Part shown: piece after piece, positions 11,888 through 24,162 of the stretch
Layout: each line of letters opens with the position of its first letter
How positions within the stretch are numbered: the first letter of the stretch is position 1
Origin: Eucommia ulmoides
Taxonomy: Eukaryota; Streptophyta; Magnoliopsida; Garryales; Eucommiaceae
Assembly: GCA_016647705.1 (NCBI GenBank)
Contig: CM028329.1
Location: 15,091,910 to 15,155,909 of the forward strand
DNA length: 64,000 nucleotides
Reading direction: 5' to 3'
Notes under the pieces: generated by a model
The model's input: only the letters and a program-made list of their open reading frames with translations
What the model was told of the DNA's origin: nothing
Databases searched by the model: none
Translations under genes and position numbers: made by a program

Positions 11888-13937
11888 AATACCCCCAAAC
11901 TCAGAATTTTGCTAGTCCTCGAGCAAAACACTAACATTAAACTAAACTAACTAATGAACTAACTAACTAAAAATGAAAAAAGGAAACACAAAAGAAGTAC
12001 ATGCATGTAAATATAAAGTTCAAACGAAATGACCAATTTGTTCCTCCCTCCCTAAATCTGATCAAGTTCGGGAAATAACCCACACCAATTGGTGTTCTAG
12101 AATTTCAACAATCAATATCAATAAAAACCATTCTAGATCCATTTGAAGTGTGTGTGTGAGAACTCAAATGCATAATTATGCATATACCGGATTGGAGTAT
12201 TCAACTGTTAAGTTCATAATGTATACTGTTTAAGGATACAGGAAAACCATATGCTTGATTTGGGGTCAACTATCCACCAATGTAGGCTCGGATATTCGCA
12301 GAGATCAATAGAGATTGGTTTAGCTTTGGAGAACGACCACGAGTATCACTAGAATTGAAAATAGATAATCGGTTTAATTGATCGATACCCGAGACAAAAT
12401 CGCTTGTCGCTATCATCTCTCATGACCCCACACTTTTAGAATACAACTCTGAATAAGAAACGAAGATCGTGTGTATTCACTTGTCAAAAGAAATGAGAAT
12501 AAAAACTATATTCATATAGTTGTGTTTTTTTTTTTAACACATTCCTAAATTAATTCGAATTATTACAGTTTTAGGAGCGTGCAAAAAGAAGTTAGAGAAA
12601 CACACCCCCAAACTTATTCGAATTTATAAAATTTTAGGAATATGTAAAAAGAAATGATAGAAACACACCCCCAAACCTATTTTGGGAGCTTGCAAAAAGA
12701 AATATGAAATTAACAAGTGAATACAATAATACTGACTCACTAAAAAATTTATCCGAAACCCGACCGCTCACTTGATTTCACTCAATTTGAAAATTAGGCT
12801 TAGCGACATTGGGTTAGGAAAATTTTAAATGAAAAGAGTATTTGAATGTTTTCAGAATTGATTACGTTATCGGTTTCGACAGGAGAAATAAGGGATGAAA
12901 TTTTTCAGGTTAACTACAACGGTTCAAGTGAAAAAATGACGGCCTAAATCACGTCTCCAGAATTACCTTATCTAGGATTTCGCCTCAAGTTTCCCCCAAA
13001 TCAGGCTCTAGATTCCTCATGTTTGTCATGAACTTCATGTTGAATAATCAACGTTTAATTGTTCAGATTATTATACATTGAGTCTGAATGTCGTGCGGTT
13101 TTAGGATTGAGATAATTTTTACCCAATCAACATGTTAAGCACACAAAACACACATGGAAGGCATTACCCCTAACCTCAATATGCAATTAGGGGATAATTC
13201 TCATCATCAGGACTTGGCACAAATGAACCCAACAACTAAACATGCAACTACAACTTTATACATACACAATTCTAAACTAAATCTAATACTAACATACATT
13301 AATTAATCTAACACTACACATGCAAAAACAAAAAATTAAACTAAACTAAACTAAAAATTAAAAACTAAAACATATATTAAAACAATAAAATACATACATA
13401 AACATAATTTTGTACATCAAAAATTTTGCATTTTGTTCAAAAAAATAATAATGGTTCATCTTTTTCTACAAAAAATCAAAATGGATGAACATCCACTAAA
13501 CTAACATTCATTCCATGCCAATACATGTTTGAACAAAAGTAGTGTTCCACAATCAGCGAACCCAATAAACATATAGCATTAATGCAAACAAAATGGGTTG
13601 AACACATACCTAGGGAACAAGACGTAGAAGTCTTATTCCCTACTGTTCACCTAATGAGGATTCATCACTCGCATCTCGTTGGAAAGGAGAGTGTGGTTTC
13701 TGTAACAATTGTGGCGGCACGGATGGCATCGGAGGGTAATCGTGCATCTCAAGGCCAAGGCCTTCGCAAATCATCCGTTGGACTTAATCTTGTTGCCTCG
13801 AATATTGCTCTAGGAAAGAACCGATCTCGTATTGGTTTTGGAGGACAATCTGAAGCTTATTGTATACCCTCTCCTGGGAGTTTTCATTTCGGGCTTCGGA
13901 AGGTCCCTCCGTCTCGTCGGTTAGCTCTTCCCCTTCC

Positions 13938-14723
13938 TCAGGCTCGGGCTCGACTGCTTCTTGTACCCCAGTCTTCCACAAACGGTTTATCTTTGATAGA
14001 TCTAGTGGAACTATAAGGTGGCACAGGTTTTCCCCGGATACCATCACTCCAGCTAGTCAGAAAATATAGGTCAAAAGTGAAGGAAACGGGAGCCCACCCT
14101 TTACTGAATTCGCAGGGTGCATGATCGATGAGTATATCAAGAATCCAACGTTGATTTCTTTTTCGGTTTGAATTTTGTAGATCAAAAAGGCCCTTTGAGA
14201 TGTCTGAAAGATGTGACGTTGGTAGGAGGTTTCCACAAATGAAATGGTGCCAGATTTTCAGAATTGGATTTATGTATTTTACCGAGAAAGTAGTGACATT
14301 TAGTCCCTGGTGTTTCCACTTGACTTCGCCGGATGTGATCTTTTTAATGACCATATACATATTTGGTTCTTGGCTTCCAATGGACCTCGGTGCCACTAGT
14401 CCAAAGAGATCATTGATAAAATCAGGACTGAAGATGATTGGCTGATTTCGAACTCTTGCTTGGTAGTCTACAGCCTCCGTGGCATTAGCGTAAAATTCCT
14501 TGACCAAAGCTAACTCGCCCGGGGGTGGCGATTTACAGAATTGCTCCCATTGGCAGCTTCGAATTTCTTGTTGAAATTTTGCCAGGAGATCCTCTATCGG
14601 ACCGAAACCACGTTGGCGTATGAAGGTTCGAAAGGTTTCGTGTTTGTTGTAATGATCCTCCACTTGTTTTGACACAAAAAGGGTGGCATCATAGTCAACT
14701 TCGGTCGGCACCCCGGGTTGCAA
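13938..14723 (-). CDS. Gag-type protein of Gypsy E1 (putative plant transposon protein domain)
   Basis: An open frame of 261 codons belonging to the Gypsy element. It contains the pattern LVKEFYANA, then a basic segment and IIFSPDFINDLFGL, then a W..H......LLPTSHLSDIS segment. I associate this series with the 'putative plant transposon protein' domain found in Athila-type and related plant retroelements; the assignment is from memory. The protein would coat element RNA in a cytoplasmic particle. The C-terminal part is of low similarity to anything I recognise. It is part of a fossil element, not a host gene. Confidence 0.5.
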   Translation of the reverse strand: MQPGVPTEVDYDATLFVSKQVEDHYNKHETFRTFIRQRGFGPIEDLLAKFQQEIRSCQWEQFCKSPPPGELALVKEFYANATEAVDYQARVRNQPIIFSPDFINDLFGLVAPRSIGSQEPNMYMVIKKITSGEVKWKHQGLNVTTFSVKYINPILKIWHHFICGNLLPTSHLSDISKGLFDLQNSNRKRNQRWILDILIDHAPCEFSKGWAPVSFTFDLYFLTSWSDGIRGKPVPPYSSTRSIKDKPFVEDWGTRSSRARA

Positions 14724-15814
14724 ACTCGACCCTTCTCCTATCGCCGTCTTCTTAGCTACCCTCTTTGGAATTTCCTAACAATCACAATCACAAAAAACCA
14801 ATACAACCTCATCATATATGAACAATTGAAAAATATAAACTCCCCAAATCACTTTGTTAAGAACACATACATCTCAAAACAAACACCCATTTGAAATTAT
14901 CAACCAAATTTCACAAATGTGATATACTATCTTAGCTCACACACTTAACCAATCCATTTAAATATGTTCATTACCAAGAATCAAACCAAAATCCCAAATA
15001 AATTTGAAATCACGAAAATAGGGTTTAAGGGGTTTAGGGCAAAGACTTCAAAATCCAACGATTTTTAACATGACCATGCAAACCAATCAATAATTTAAAC
15101 AACTAGACTAAATGTAAGGTAAAATAAACTTACTTGTTGAAAATTTACGGTCCAATCGAAAGAGAATGAAGAAAACGCACCGTTCACGCGAAAACCCTAA
15201 AACTTCGTAAATAGGGGTGGAAATCCAATTCTTGGTGGTTGATTCATGATGGAAATGACTAATTTTGGAAATGGAAGGATGATTTTTGAGTATTGGAACG
15301 GTTTGGAAGTGAGGTTTTAGAGAGAAGTGGGAGCTTTTGGGAAAAAAGGGTTTCGCGAAATCAAAAAGGAGCGAATGGTCTGTTTTAACTGCAGAAGGTC
15401 CACCACCTAGGCAGTGGATTCTGCCTAGGCGGTAGCCCATTTTTGCAGAAAAACACGTAACCAGTAATTTTATTGCCTAAAGTTTGATTCATATGCTCAG
15501 CTACTCAATTTTGTTATGGAGTATCAAGAACCGTCAACTATGTAATGATGCGTCTATTATCACATAAGTCCTTGAATTGTTCAGACAAATCCTCATGTCC
15601 TTGGTCAACTAAACCCTAAATGAACAAATGAACAAATCTTTGGAAGCAATCAAATGTCTCTGATTTGTGAGAAATGAGATAAATATAACCAAAACACGAG
15701 TAATCATCAACGAATGTGATAAAATAATTAGCACTGTATCATACCATAACATTCATAGGTCCACAAATATCAGAATAAACTAACTCTAAGGGAGATGTAG
15801 CCCTTTTAGCCTTA

Positions 15815-17707
15815 TGATAGGTGTGATCTACCTACGTATTTCCAAACCGAATTAAGTTAGTTTTCGAGCGTTTATATAGTATTTTATTATGTTTTAATTA
15901 GTTTTCATATATTTTCTATAAATCAGGTGTGTGGAGCAAAAAGATAAGAAACTGGAGTGAAAACGATGAGATCGAACCGAAGGTGAGTCTAAGTTACGGT
16001 AGATAAAGAAGTAAAGAGGCAAAAATATGAAAGAAGCCCACTGCCTAGGCGTCCAAACCTCCGCCTAGGCAGTGAAGATGCTAAGAATGACAAAAGGCTA
16101 TTGAAATCCCACTGCCTAGGTAGGAAATTCCTTCTCCTAGGTGGGAACCCCAATAGAAACATTTCCAAGTCCACCGCCTACTTCTTCGCCTAGGCGGTCA
16201 CCAAACCTGCAAAGCTAGTACAGGTACTGTAACTTAAAGGATATTTTGGACTATTATTCAATCCTATTTTGGAAACACTAAAAACATAGAATTTTTATAT
16301 CTTTTTCTATTCTTTCCATAGGTTTTTGAATCACCTCAATCGGAGTTCGGATGAAGAAGTTATAGTCAAAACAAAATTGCAAACCTGCAGTAACTTCACC
16401 TAGGCGAAGTTTCCTTCGCCGAGGCAATGTTCCGGAAGAAAGTTAAATGACCTAACTTCTCCTAGGTGAAGTTTTCTTCGCCTAGGCAAAAATCCGGTAA
16501 CACAGCCTTGATATTTATTAGATATTTTGAGATCTTTTGCCTATAAATACCTGTCTCTTCCCCCTTCTCCGGTCTCTCTTGATTTTTGGAGCCCCTTAGA
16601 ATATATCTAAGGGTATATTTAGGTTTTTTATAGGTGGATCTCACATCCCAAAGTGGAGAAGATGGTGAATCGATCATTGAGCGTTCTTAGCGGTTTATCT
16701 TCGGACGAGGCTAAGTTCTTCAATTATTTTTCCTTATTTATTTATCTTAAGATCATGTGAGCATGCTTAGCTCTATTTATATGTTTATGCGGCTATGGCC
16801 ACCAGTTAAATATGGATTGTATTACGGATTAACGGTATATTTATAAATATGTTTGTTTGGATGATTTCGGTGTTGCGTTTATGTTTGTTCTTCATAGTTT
16901 GATTGTGTTTATCGTATTGTTTGTTTATTATGCTTAGAATGGTAAATGCAGAATATGAGGTTTTGACAAACACCGGATTCTGATTAGGATAAACAAACGC
17001 CACGATTCTATAACCCGGTCGGGGTTTGAATCGTGGACAATCGATGACGCTGGGGCAAGACTCACACGACCTAGGGTCATTAAGACGTTGAGAGGGACTT
17101 CTTCATTGACACAAAGTTGCGTTATTTCCTTCGTCTTACACTCGGTAAAGGTGGCGAGGGAGTTTTAAAACGGAGATTGTCGATAGGGTAAATACAACGC
17201 GACAATCCAATAACCCGGGAGGGAGTTGGATTGTGTGCAATCAATGACGCTGGGCGAGACTCATGTGACCTAGGGTCGTTAAGACGTTGAGGGGGACTTC
17301 TTCATTGACTCGAAGTCTTGTATTCCCCTGTCTTACACTCGGGAGAGGTGGCGATGGAATTTACATAGCGAGGTTGTCAAATTGGTCGAACAATGTAAAC
17401 GTGGGTAAATCGAAATCGAACACGTATTTGTAAACATGTTAATCCCTAGGCAATTCTTCACCCTAAAACATATTAGCATATTAGTGTAGTTAATTTAGGT
17501 TATATTAGTATTAGTTTAATTAATTAAATACATTTGTTTTTCACCTAGATAAAATTAGGTCACGACAAACACGGTATTCGATAGTAACGACACCAATCCA
17601 TGTGGATACGATAACCCGATCTTAATGATCACACTATACTAAAACTTTGACCTCGTACATTTGCGAGTAGTCATATACGCGAAGGAGAGTAGAATCCTTC
17701 GGCATAC
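15815..17707 (+). repeat. LTR of Gypsy E2 with CCTAGG palindromes and a TATA box
   Basis: The U3 holds eight CCTAGG palindromes in two clusters (16041-16199 and 16396-16490). A TATAAATA box follows at 16542-16549, about 50 bases after the last one. Downstream is a two-copy tandem repeat of about 193 bp (from about 16999 and 17192), which also occurs in the LTR at 26849. The LTR ends near GGCATACA just before the primer-binding site. Confidence 0.65.
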
Positions 17708-18106
17708 AAGTTTTTGGCGCCGTTGCCAGGGTTGGTGATTTCATTAGCATTGATATTGTGTGTAAATGACTTAATTTTACTTTAGGCATTTCTTTGTATA
17801 TAATTTTTGTTTGTAGTTTTATTTTTGTTTCTTACGCAGGGTACTTTCCTATGTTAGATCGTCGGGTATTGATGCATCCCTTTCGATTGGATTCCAAGAC
17901 ATTTTATGTTGCTTGGCCAAGCACATAAGCCGGTGAGGCATTTCGTTGAAAGATTGAGCCATTTAAAGCAAAACCTCGCCAGTCTTGAGGGTGTTCTGAA
18001 AATATCGGTCCGAGGACATTAAACCACGTGCTTCTTGGGAGGCAACCCAGGGTCAAATAAGTTAAATCCGTCACATCCGACTTAAATCGGAGGTGAGATC
18101 CTCTCG

Positions 18107-18127
18107 CCCCCCCCCCCCCCCCCCCCC
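18107..18127. repeat. Homopolymer of 21 C
   Basis: Uninterrupted run of C inside Gypsy E2. Confidence 0.9.
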
Positions 18128-19722
18128 AAGTAAGTGTTCTAAACACCCTTCGTCAACATGCTTTAATTCCATATGTTGAAGAATGATGATTAGGTTCACT
18201 GAGGACACTGTCCACTTTGAGTTTAGCGGTAATGTGTAGTATGTAGTATTGTTAGTTTATGCGTTATTGTTTTTCCGTATTGCATGTGTGTTTAGGTTAG
18301 AATGTGTTTATGTTTTTGTGTTGTTGTTTTCATGTTGAGTTTTGTGTTCATCTGGGCCATCACCCGATGATGAAAATTACCCCTAGTTATTCTCGAAGTC
18401 AAGGGTAATACCCATGCATGTGTGATTCTGTGTGCTTGACTATGCTTTTTGGTAAAAATTATTGTAGATCCTAATTTGCACGGGCACATTGACTCAATGT
18501 ATTTCTATTCAATTGATTTGAGGACGATTATCGATTAACCAAATTCATGACACATTAAGGATTCTAAAACTTGATTGAGGGGAAGCTTGAGGCGAAATCC
18601 TAGGCGAGATAGTTCAGGAGACGTGATTCAGGCAGTCGTTTTGTCGCTTAAGCCTTTTTAAGCCTACCTTGTTAAATGTTTATCCTTCGTTACCCTGTTG
18701 AATCCTAAATGCAAATTCAATTCAAAACACATAAACTAATACCATGGCCAATTGATTTTTTTCCAAACCTAAATCGCTGAATTTAAAGGCACATTAGAGT
18801 GAATCAAGTTAGCAATTGTAAATGCTACTTGATGTGAGCAGTTGGGTTTAGGGCGAACTTCTAATTGGTTTGGTATTTGAGTACTCACTTGTTGTTTTTC
18901 ATTTGTATTTCACACACCCCTTCAATTGTAACATTCAAATAAGTTTCGAGGTGTGTTCGTTGAATGAAACAAAAAAAAAAAGGTCAAATGTAAATACGGT
19001 TTTTGTTTTCGTTTATTTTGACAAGTGAGTACGTCGGTCTTAAATGCATGTTCAAGATTATTTCCAATCTTTCGATGGGGGTTCTAGAGTGAATGTGCCA
19101 AATGTTGAGCCTTGGGTAACGTTAAGTTAACAACATTAACCCGTTTTCTATTCCAAATTACCCTCGGCCAAATATACCAAAACTGAACCAAGTCCTAATG
19201 ATCTTCATGAACTACTAAACTAAACCTACATTAGTGGAAAGTGGACCCCAATCCAGCTTATGGTAATCCTTAATTCATAAATTTGTTGAGGGATAATTCA
19301 ATCCGATCGTTGTATATCCATATTATTGAGTCTCGCACTAACACGTTTACAGGATCTAGAATAGCGTTCACCATTATTGCATGTCGAAAATCTAGAACAT
19401 TACATACTGTGTGTTACCGCCTGAACTCGATACTACTGGCGGTTGTTGAGGGAAAAATAAATAGGCCGTTAGAAGAAGTCAAAACTTGCATGTTGTTATG
19501 TTTAGATTGTTTTTAGGTTGTTTGTTATTTAATTTAGCTTGTTATTTTTTTTTTTTTCATTTTAGTGTGTGTGTGTTTGGCTCGTGGATTAGCCAAATTC
19601 CAAGTTTGGGGGTACCTTACCAAAAGGCTTTCTCGTGGCCTTTCCAAGCAAACACAGACAGGTAAGTTAACTCTATAGAGTGGACCTAAAAGTCCTTCTC
19701 GAGCTAACCTTGTCATTCTTTC

Positions 19723-20307
19723 TTATCCAATATGACCAAGTTTTGTATGCCATGTAACAAATGTAGATGTAATATAATCATTATTACTAGAAATCAAATA
19801 TGTATCAAAATATAAAGAATCGTCAATATCTAGTACATAAAATCCATCTACTCTGTGTCGACTACCATAAAACAAGAAGTCTAAATAAAATTGAACAGAC
19901 TCTATAGTGAAACTGAAAGAAAAACCTAGTCCAGCCATAGCTGCAACAGACATCAAGTTTCGTCGAACTCTAGGAGCATAGAGAACATCATAGAGAAACA
20001 CGGTGCATCCAAAATGCATCTTTAATCGATAAGTTCCAATTCCTATCACATGTTCACTAGTGTTATTCCCCATATAAATACGTTGACTTCCAATTGGAAT
20101 TTTGCAATACTCAATGAACCCTACTCGATCTTTTGCGACGTATTTTGTTACTCCAAAATCTATAATCCAATTAGGATATGAATGAGCAACCAAGACATGA
20201 CTACACACATAGGCATCATTTTGAAAGCTAGAGTTGGTTTGTACCTCCTTCGGCTTAGTGCATTCACGAGTGAAGTGATCAAGTTTATCACAGTTGTAAC
20301 ACTTCAA
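19723..20307 (-). pseudogene. Copia-2A gag-end / protease region fragment
   Basis: A 194-codon open stretch starting with the zinc knuckle CYNCDKLDHFTREC, followed by a protease-like WIIDFG segment, an LYDVLYAPRVRRNLMSV segment and the start of the GAG-pre-integrase domain (WHTKLGHIG). This order is that of a Ty1/Copia polyprotein. It is a fossil fragment; an equivalent in copy B (29793-30138) is interrupted by a solo LTR. Confidence 0.7.
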
Positions 20308-21479
20308 CTTAGACTTGCCCGTATTTCCTCCACGCTTGCTTTTTTTAAACTTTCTGCCATTTCTCTTTTTATAAACAAATCCTTCTATTTCTCGTTGTCG
20401 TGCTTTGTCTTTCCATTTTCGCTTGGACCCATATGTCTAGCAATGGCTAAACTCAGCGACAAACATAGAAGTATTGCCTTATGCCTCCAACCTCTTTTCC
20501 TCCAATTCCTGATGTTGTAATTGGGTAAAAGTTTTTATGGTTTTATTAGGCGTCATTGTGAGCTTCATTTGCTCCCAAGAATCAAGCAAAGAGCGAAGCA
20601 CAATAAGAATTTGTTGCTCATCAGATATCGCGTATCATAGTTGACATTTTTCAAAGATATTCAACCATCTTTGTTTTGAGAGACATCTTATAAGTTTAAA
20701 ACTTAAGCGTCAAGTCTCACAACCTAGTTACTGATGTACCGAAAAATGTCATCTTCAAGACATTCCACATCTCTAGTATGGTGACATAACCTTCGTAATC
20801 ATCAATCAGATTATTGTGAATATAGCTTAACATAGTGAATTTTGCACTACGATCTTTCTTGACTCAATTTTGATAGGTTTCCTTTCATGTCGGTATTGGG
20901 TAGAATTATATTCGGGAGGTGATTTCATACTATGTGTCAGTGTTTCCAAGACCTCTTGCTCATTTAGGAGATACTAGATTTTATGATACTAAATATCGTA
21001 GTTATTTCCATCCAGTTTCTTAACTTTAGCAAGGTTTGCCACTATATTCGTTAAAATTATTTCACTACATTTATGCACCATAGGATATTAGCACACACAC
21101 TAATTATTTTGTAGCAATAATTGAATCTAAAAATAACACATATTTCTATATTATAAGATCGAAAATTTCACTATGCTCATAATTATCTCTTATATTTATA
21201 GATCTAAATATCATTTTTAAATACATTATATGCAAAACAAAAATGAAAAAAATATATCTCAACTAATTATCACCCATAAATTTTAATTTTATGATTTTCT
21301 AAATAAATATGATATGTATAACAAATTAAATTACATCAAAAGTTCATATAATTGATGTTCATATTAAATAAAATCAAATCTCATAGCTATACAACTAATA
21401 ATTTATGCACTCCAACTTATATGTAATAAATTGGTGGACAGCAGATGAATCACTTGTTATAAGAAATATCGCGACATGA

Positions 21480-21700
21480 GAGCATCATAACCAAGTTGTC
21501 TTGGGGTTCACTTTTTTCGTTTTACGCTGAAGGTCGTGGGATCGCATCCCTTTAGTCGATTTTCTTAAACATTTTTACAAAAAAAAAAATGTTTGTGTGC
21601 AAAGGACGTGACTCGAACTCTGAAAAGTCATATCTCACGGCCGAAAAGCTACCAACGCAAGTGTCTGATACAAATTCGCAAATATATTATAACAAAGTGT
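21480..21700. repeat. Possible tRNA-derived SINE remnants, facing each other
   Basis: At about 21490-21570 a plus-strand stretch has a B-box-like GGTCGTGGGATCGCATCCC. Directly after it, on minus (about 21690-21600), there is an A-box-like GCGTTGGTAGC and a B-box-like GAGTTCGAGTC. The same arrangement is in copy B at about 34420-34640. They lie in the leader region of Copia-2. I see no cloverleaf, so they are not tRNA genes; SINE ancestry is tentative. Confidence 0.3.
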
Positions 21701-21944
21701 TGTCTTCTTGGGCGAACCAAACCATTTGAACAAGTAGCCCGAATTCTACGTTTTTCTTTAATTTTAATAAATCATATAAAATTGAATATGCATTTATCCG
21801 TAAAAAAAAATTATATAAATTTTTTTTAGAAATATTAAAATTTTCAGAACAAGTATTTCTCGTGGGAAAAATTCATGAAAACTACTATTCATACATTATA
21901 ACGACAAGATTTGGCGAAATGAGTTTATAAGGCTCTGATATCAA

Positions 21945-22207
21945 TATAAACAAATACGGAAACATTAAAACAGAAGCGTACCTTTCGGATACGGAAGACT
22001 CGTTTACAACCACACAAATTATCTATAATCTGTTGTACATAGAAACCTTATAGGTATCAATACATATTTATAGAAAAAATCCCAAATGATGTGTCTGTTT
22101 CACGAATAGACGTGATCCTTGAGATCAAAAGGTATACCTATTCACATGGCTATCCATGAAACATGGGGCTAATGTGGATGCTCCACATGTCACTCCATAA
22201 TCCAACA
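21945..22207 (-). repeat. 5' LTR of Copia-2A (263 bp)
   Basis: Read on minus it starts TGTTGGATTATGGAGTG and runs to the base before the primer-binding site TTGATATCAGAGCC. The matching LTR in copy B is 34892-35152. Confidence 0.65.
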
Positions 22208-22735
22208 TTGAATTTTTTATGTAAGGTTAAAGTGGGAAAAAAAAAAAAACAGAACTAGATAATAACTTAAAAAAACAACTGAAAACCTCAATTCCGCAAA
22301 ACAATATTAGTGCAACTGTTGCGTTAACTTAAATTCAATAATTTAGGGACTAATTCATAAAAGTTAGGGATTTATCAAGAGTTTCTAATATAACTTTATT
22401 TTTCAAAAACAATAAACTACTTCACTTTTTTTGAGGTTTTTTTAACAAAATGTATGCAATAACATAAATATTTTGCAGAACTTTATGTGCAACACGAAAA
22501 AAGTGAAACGGAACCAAGTCAAACCAAATCTCAAATGGTTTTGCTCAATTCTTTAAACAATTAGTTTGATCCAATTCCAAAAAGAAATCGGAATCGAAAG
22601 ATTGGGTTCGGTTCGATTTTTTAATTTCTTGAACCTAACTATTTACACCCCTATTAATAATTAACTACTTTGCACATGCAAAATATGTGCCTCAATCACT
22701 AGTTTTGATAAATAAGTTTAGAGAAACCGGGAAAA
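22208..22735. repeat. Direct repeat D, copy A left
   Basis: A block of about 500 bp starting near ttgaattttttatgtaagg and ending ...catgcaaaatatgtgcctc...aagtttaga. A second direct copy lies at 23507-23995, and both recur in copy B at 35153-35670 and 37045-37570. Copia-2 is inserted at the outer edge of this repeat. No coding potential seen; the pair could be decayed ends of an unrecognised element. Confidence 0.6.
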
Positions 22736-23506
22736 ACCGAGATCGATCCATGCGGTTGATATATGGGGGTTGTGTACATTCATCTTTTGAAAAATATTGA
22801 AGCTATTTTGTACATCCTGGGATCGATCCGTGGGAGTTGTGTATGGAAAGTACTCTCCGCTCCTGACGCCTGACTGTATTTCGAGAGATTAGTCTCTACC
22901 AACCATAATGCGAGAATACCCTGGAAAACCAAAAAAAAAAAAATTGTTGTTATGTATATTTTAACTTTATAATATGGTTAAATCAATTGCACCGCTTTTC
23001 AACTTAGTTGTGGCTTAAAAATTAATTTGATTTTCTTGCTCTTGTAATTATTTTATAGATTTCAACTCTTAAATATACAATTTTGTAGTAAAATTAGCTA
23101 ACATCTTTACTAAGTTAATTTCAACTAAACTGTGATTCCAAATTTTAATTTCATCTAAATAGTGACTTGAAATTTGATATCAACTTATAATAAAATAGTG
23201 TACTTGTAATCAAATTCTTAAACATACAATGATACTTAATATTAACTTTGGTCCGCAATTAAGTTAAAGTTTACAAAATAATTCTAAAAATTACAAATAT
23301 GAATTTTAAATTTATTTTCTCCACAAGACGATGACAAATATATAGTTTTTTGTTCATCTAATTTTAAATAGGCATTAAAATTATTTATTTTTTTTAATAT
23401 TTTTTTTTTGGGTGAAGTTTTATTTTTAAATAATATTTTTTATGCAAGTAAAGTACAATGAAATGTATGTGACCAAAAAACCATTTTATAGTTGACTTTT
23501 CCAAAC
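22736..23506. other. AT-rich sequence between D repeats, no gene
   Basis: No coding or RNA feature recognised. A short gatcgatccatg/gatcgatccgtg motif recurs twice about 80 bases apart near 22743 and 22822. Copy B carries about 620 extra bases (35690-36312) at the corresponding left edge. Confidence 0.5.
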
Positions 23507-23995
23507 AAGGGTAAAAGAGGGGGGGGGGGGGGGGGGGCAACAAAGAACTTGTTATTTTACTTCGCAAAAAAATATTAGTACAATTGTTGCATTAACTTAA
23601 ATTCAAGAATTTATGGATTAATTTATAAAAGTTAGGGATTTATCAAGACTTTCTAATATAACTTTATTTTTCCAAGATAATAAACTACACTTTTTCTATA
23701 TATTTTTTAACAATATGTATACAATAACTTAAATATTTTGCAAAACTTTCGATTCAATTTCAGAAAAACTGAAACCACAACTAGTCAAACCAAATCTCAA
23801 TGGTTTTGCTCAGCTCTTTAAACAATTAGTTTGATCCGGTTCCAAAAAGAAATCAGAACCGAAAGATTGGGTTGGGTTCAATTTTTTTAATTTCCTAAAT
23901 CGAACTATTTAAACCTCTAATAATAATTAACTACTTTGCACATGCAAAGTATGTGCCTCAATCACTAGTTTTAAAAAAATAAGTTTAGACATATC
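23507..23995. repeat. Direct repeat D, copy A right
   Basis: Matches 22208-22735 (ggtaaaag start, then a shared tttgatccggttccaaaaag block near 23830). It contains a run of 19 G at 23519-23537. Confidence 0.6.
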
Positions 23996-24113
23996 AAAAG
24001 TAATATCTTCATGTTCATGATCCCAAATTATCAAATCATCTGGCTATTACAAGTAAGAGCTAAAAGCGATGAGATATACATGCCCAATTAGCACCCATTT
24101 TAATACACATTAC

Positions 24114-24156
24114 AGTACCTTTTAAAGATAGTCCAGTACCTTTTAAAGATAGTCCA
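24114..24156. repeat. Short tandem duplication cagtaccttttaaagatagtc
   Basis: A unit of about 21 bp is present twice in copy A. The corresponding site in copy B (about 37691-37712) has one copy, so the duplication is specific to copy A. Confidence 0.8.
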
Positions 24157-24162
24157 GTTGAT

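Larger units (their letters stand above)
10443..15478 (-). mobile_element. Gypsy E1: Athila/Tat-like Ty3/Gypsy element with gag only (fossil)
   Basis: On the minus strand it reads: internal sequence, a gag-type ORF (14723-13938), a 3' non-coding region, a polypurine tract GTTTGGGGGTA (read on minus, near 11900-11890), then the 3' LTR (11887-10443). Its 3' region resembles that of Gypsy E2 (near 18340-18560). No pol domains are seen between gag and the LTR, as in gag-only non-autonomous plant elements. No 5' LTR is visible before it abuts Copia-2A at 15479. It is incomplete. Confidence 0.65.
15815..19614 (+). mobile_element. Gypsy E2: one-LTR Athila/Tat-like element with perfect target duplication
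   Basis: Flanked by CCTTA at 15810-15814 and 19615-19619; copy B shows the empty site (cttctaaccttaccaaaagg near 29770-29787). It starts with an LTR (TGATAGGTGTG, 15815 to about 17707), has a primer-binding site TTTTTGGCGCCGTTGCCAGG at about 17710-17729, a short internal region with the cttcttgggaggcaaccc block (about 18029) seen in the 3' part of Athila-like elements, and ends at its polypurine tract GTTTGGGGGTA. No second LTR and no gag-pol domains are seen. It is non-autonomous. Confidence 0.75.
15479..22207 (-). mobile_element. Copia-2A: broken Ty1/Copia retrotransposon with short LTRs (fossil)
   Basis: Read on minus: 5' LTR (22207-21945), primer-binding site TTGATATCAGAGCC (21944-21931) matching the initiator-Met tRNA type, leader, gag (about 20700-20310), CCHC knuckle CYNCDKLDHFTREC (near 20300-20260), protease-like and GAG-pre-integrase regions (about 20200-19720), and an integrase part (15814-15479). 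Gypsy E2 is inserted at 15815-19614. It is broken and lacks RT here. Copia-2B is its duplicate. Confidence 0.75.

Noticed and set aside
13582-14069. Plus-strand open frames opposite the gag ORF
   Set aside because: Shadows of the minus-strand Gypsy gag region.
17904-18146. An 80-codon minus-strand frame
   Set aside because: It runs through the poly-C tract (glycine run) in a Gypsy internal region; chance frame.
21480-21700. tRNA genes
   Set aside because: B-box-like strings are present, but no cloverleaf stems can be drawn; kept only as possible SINE remnants.
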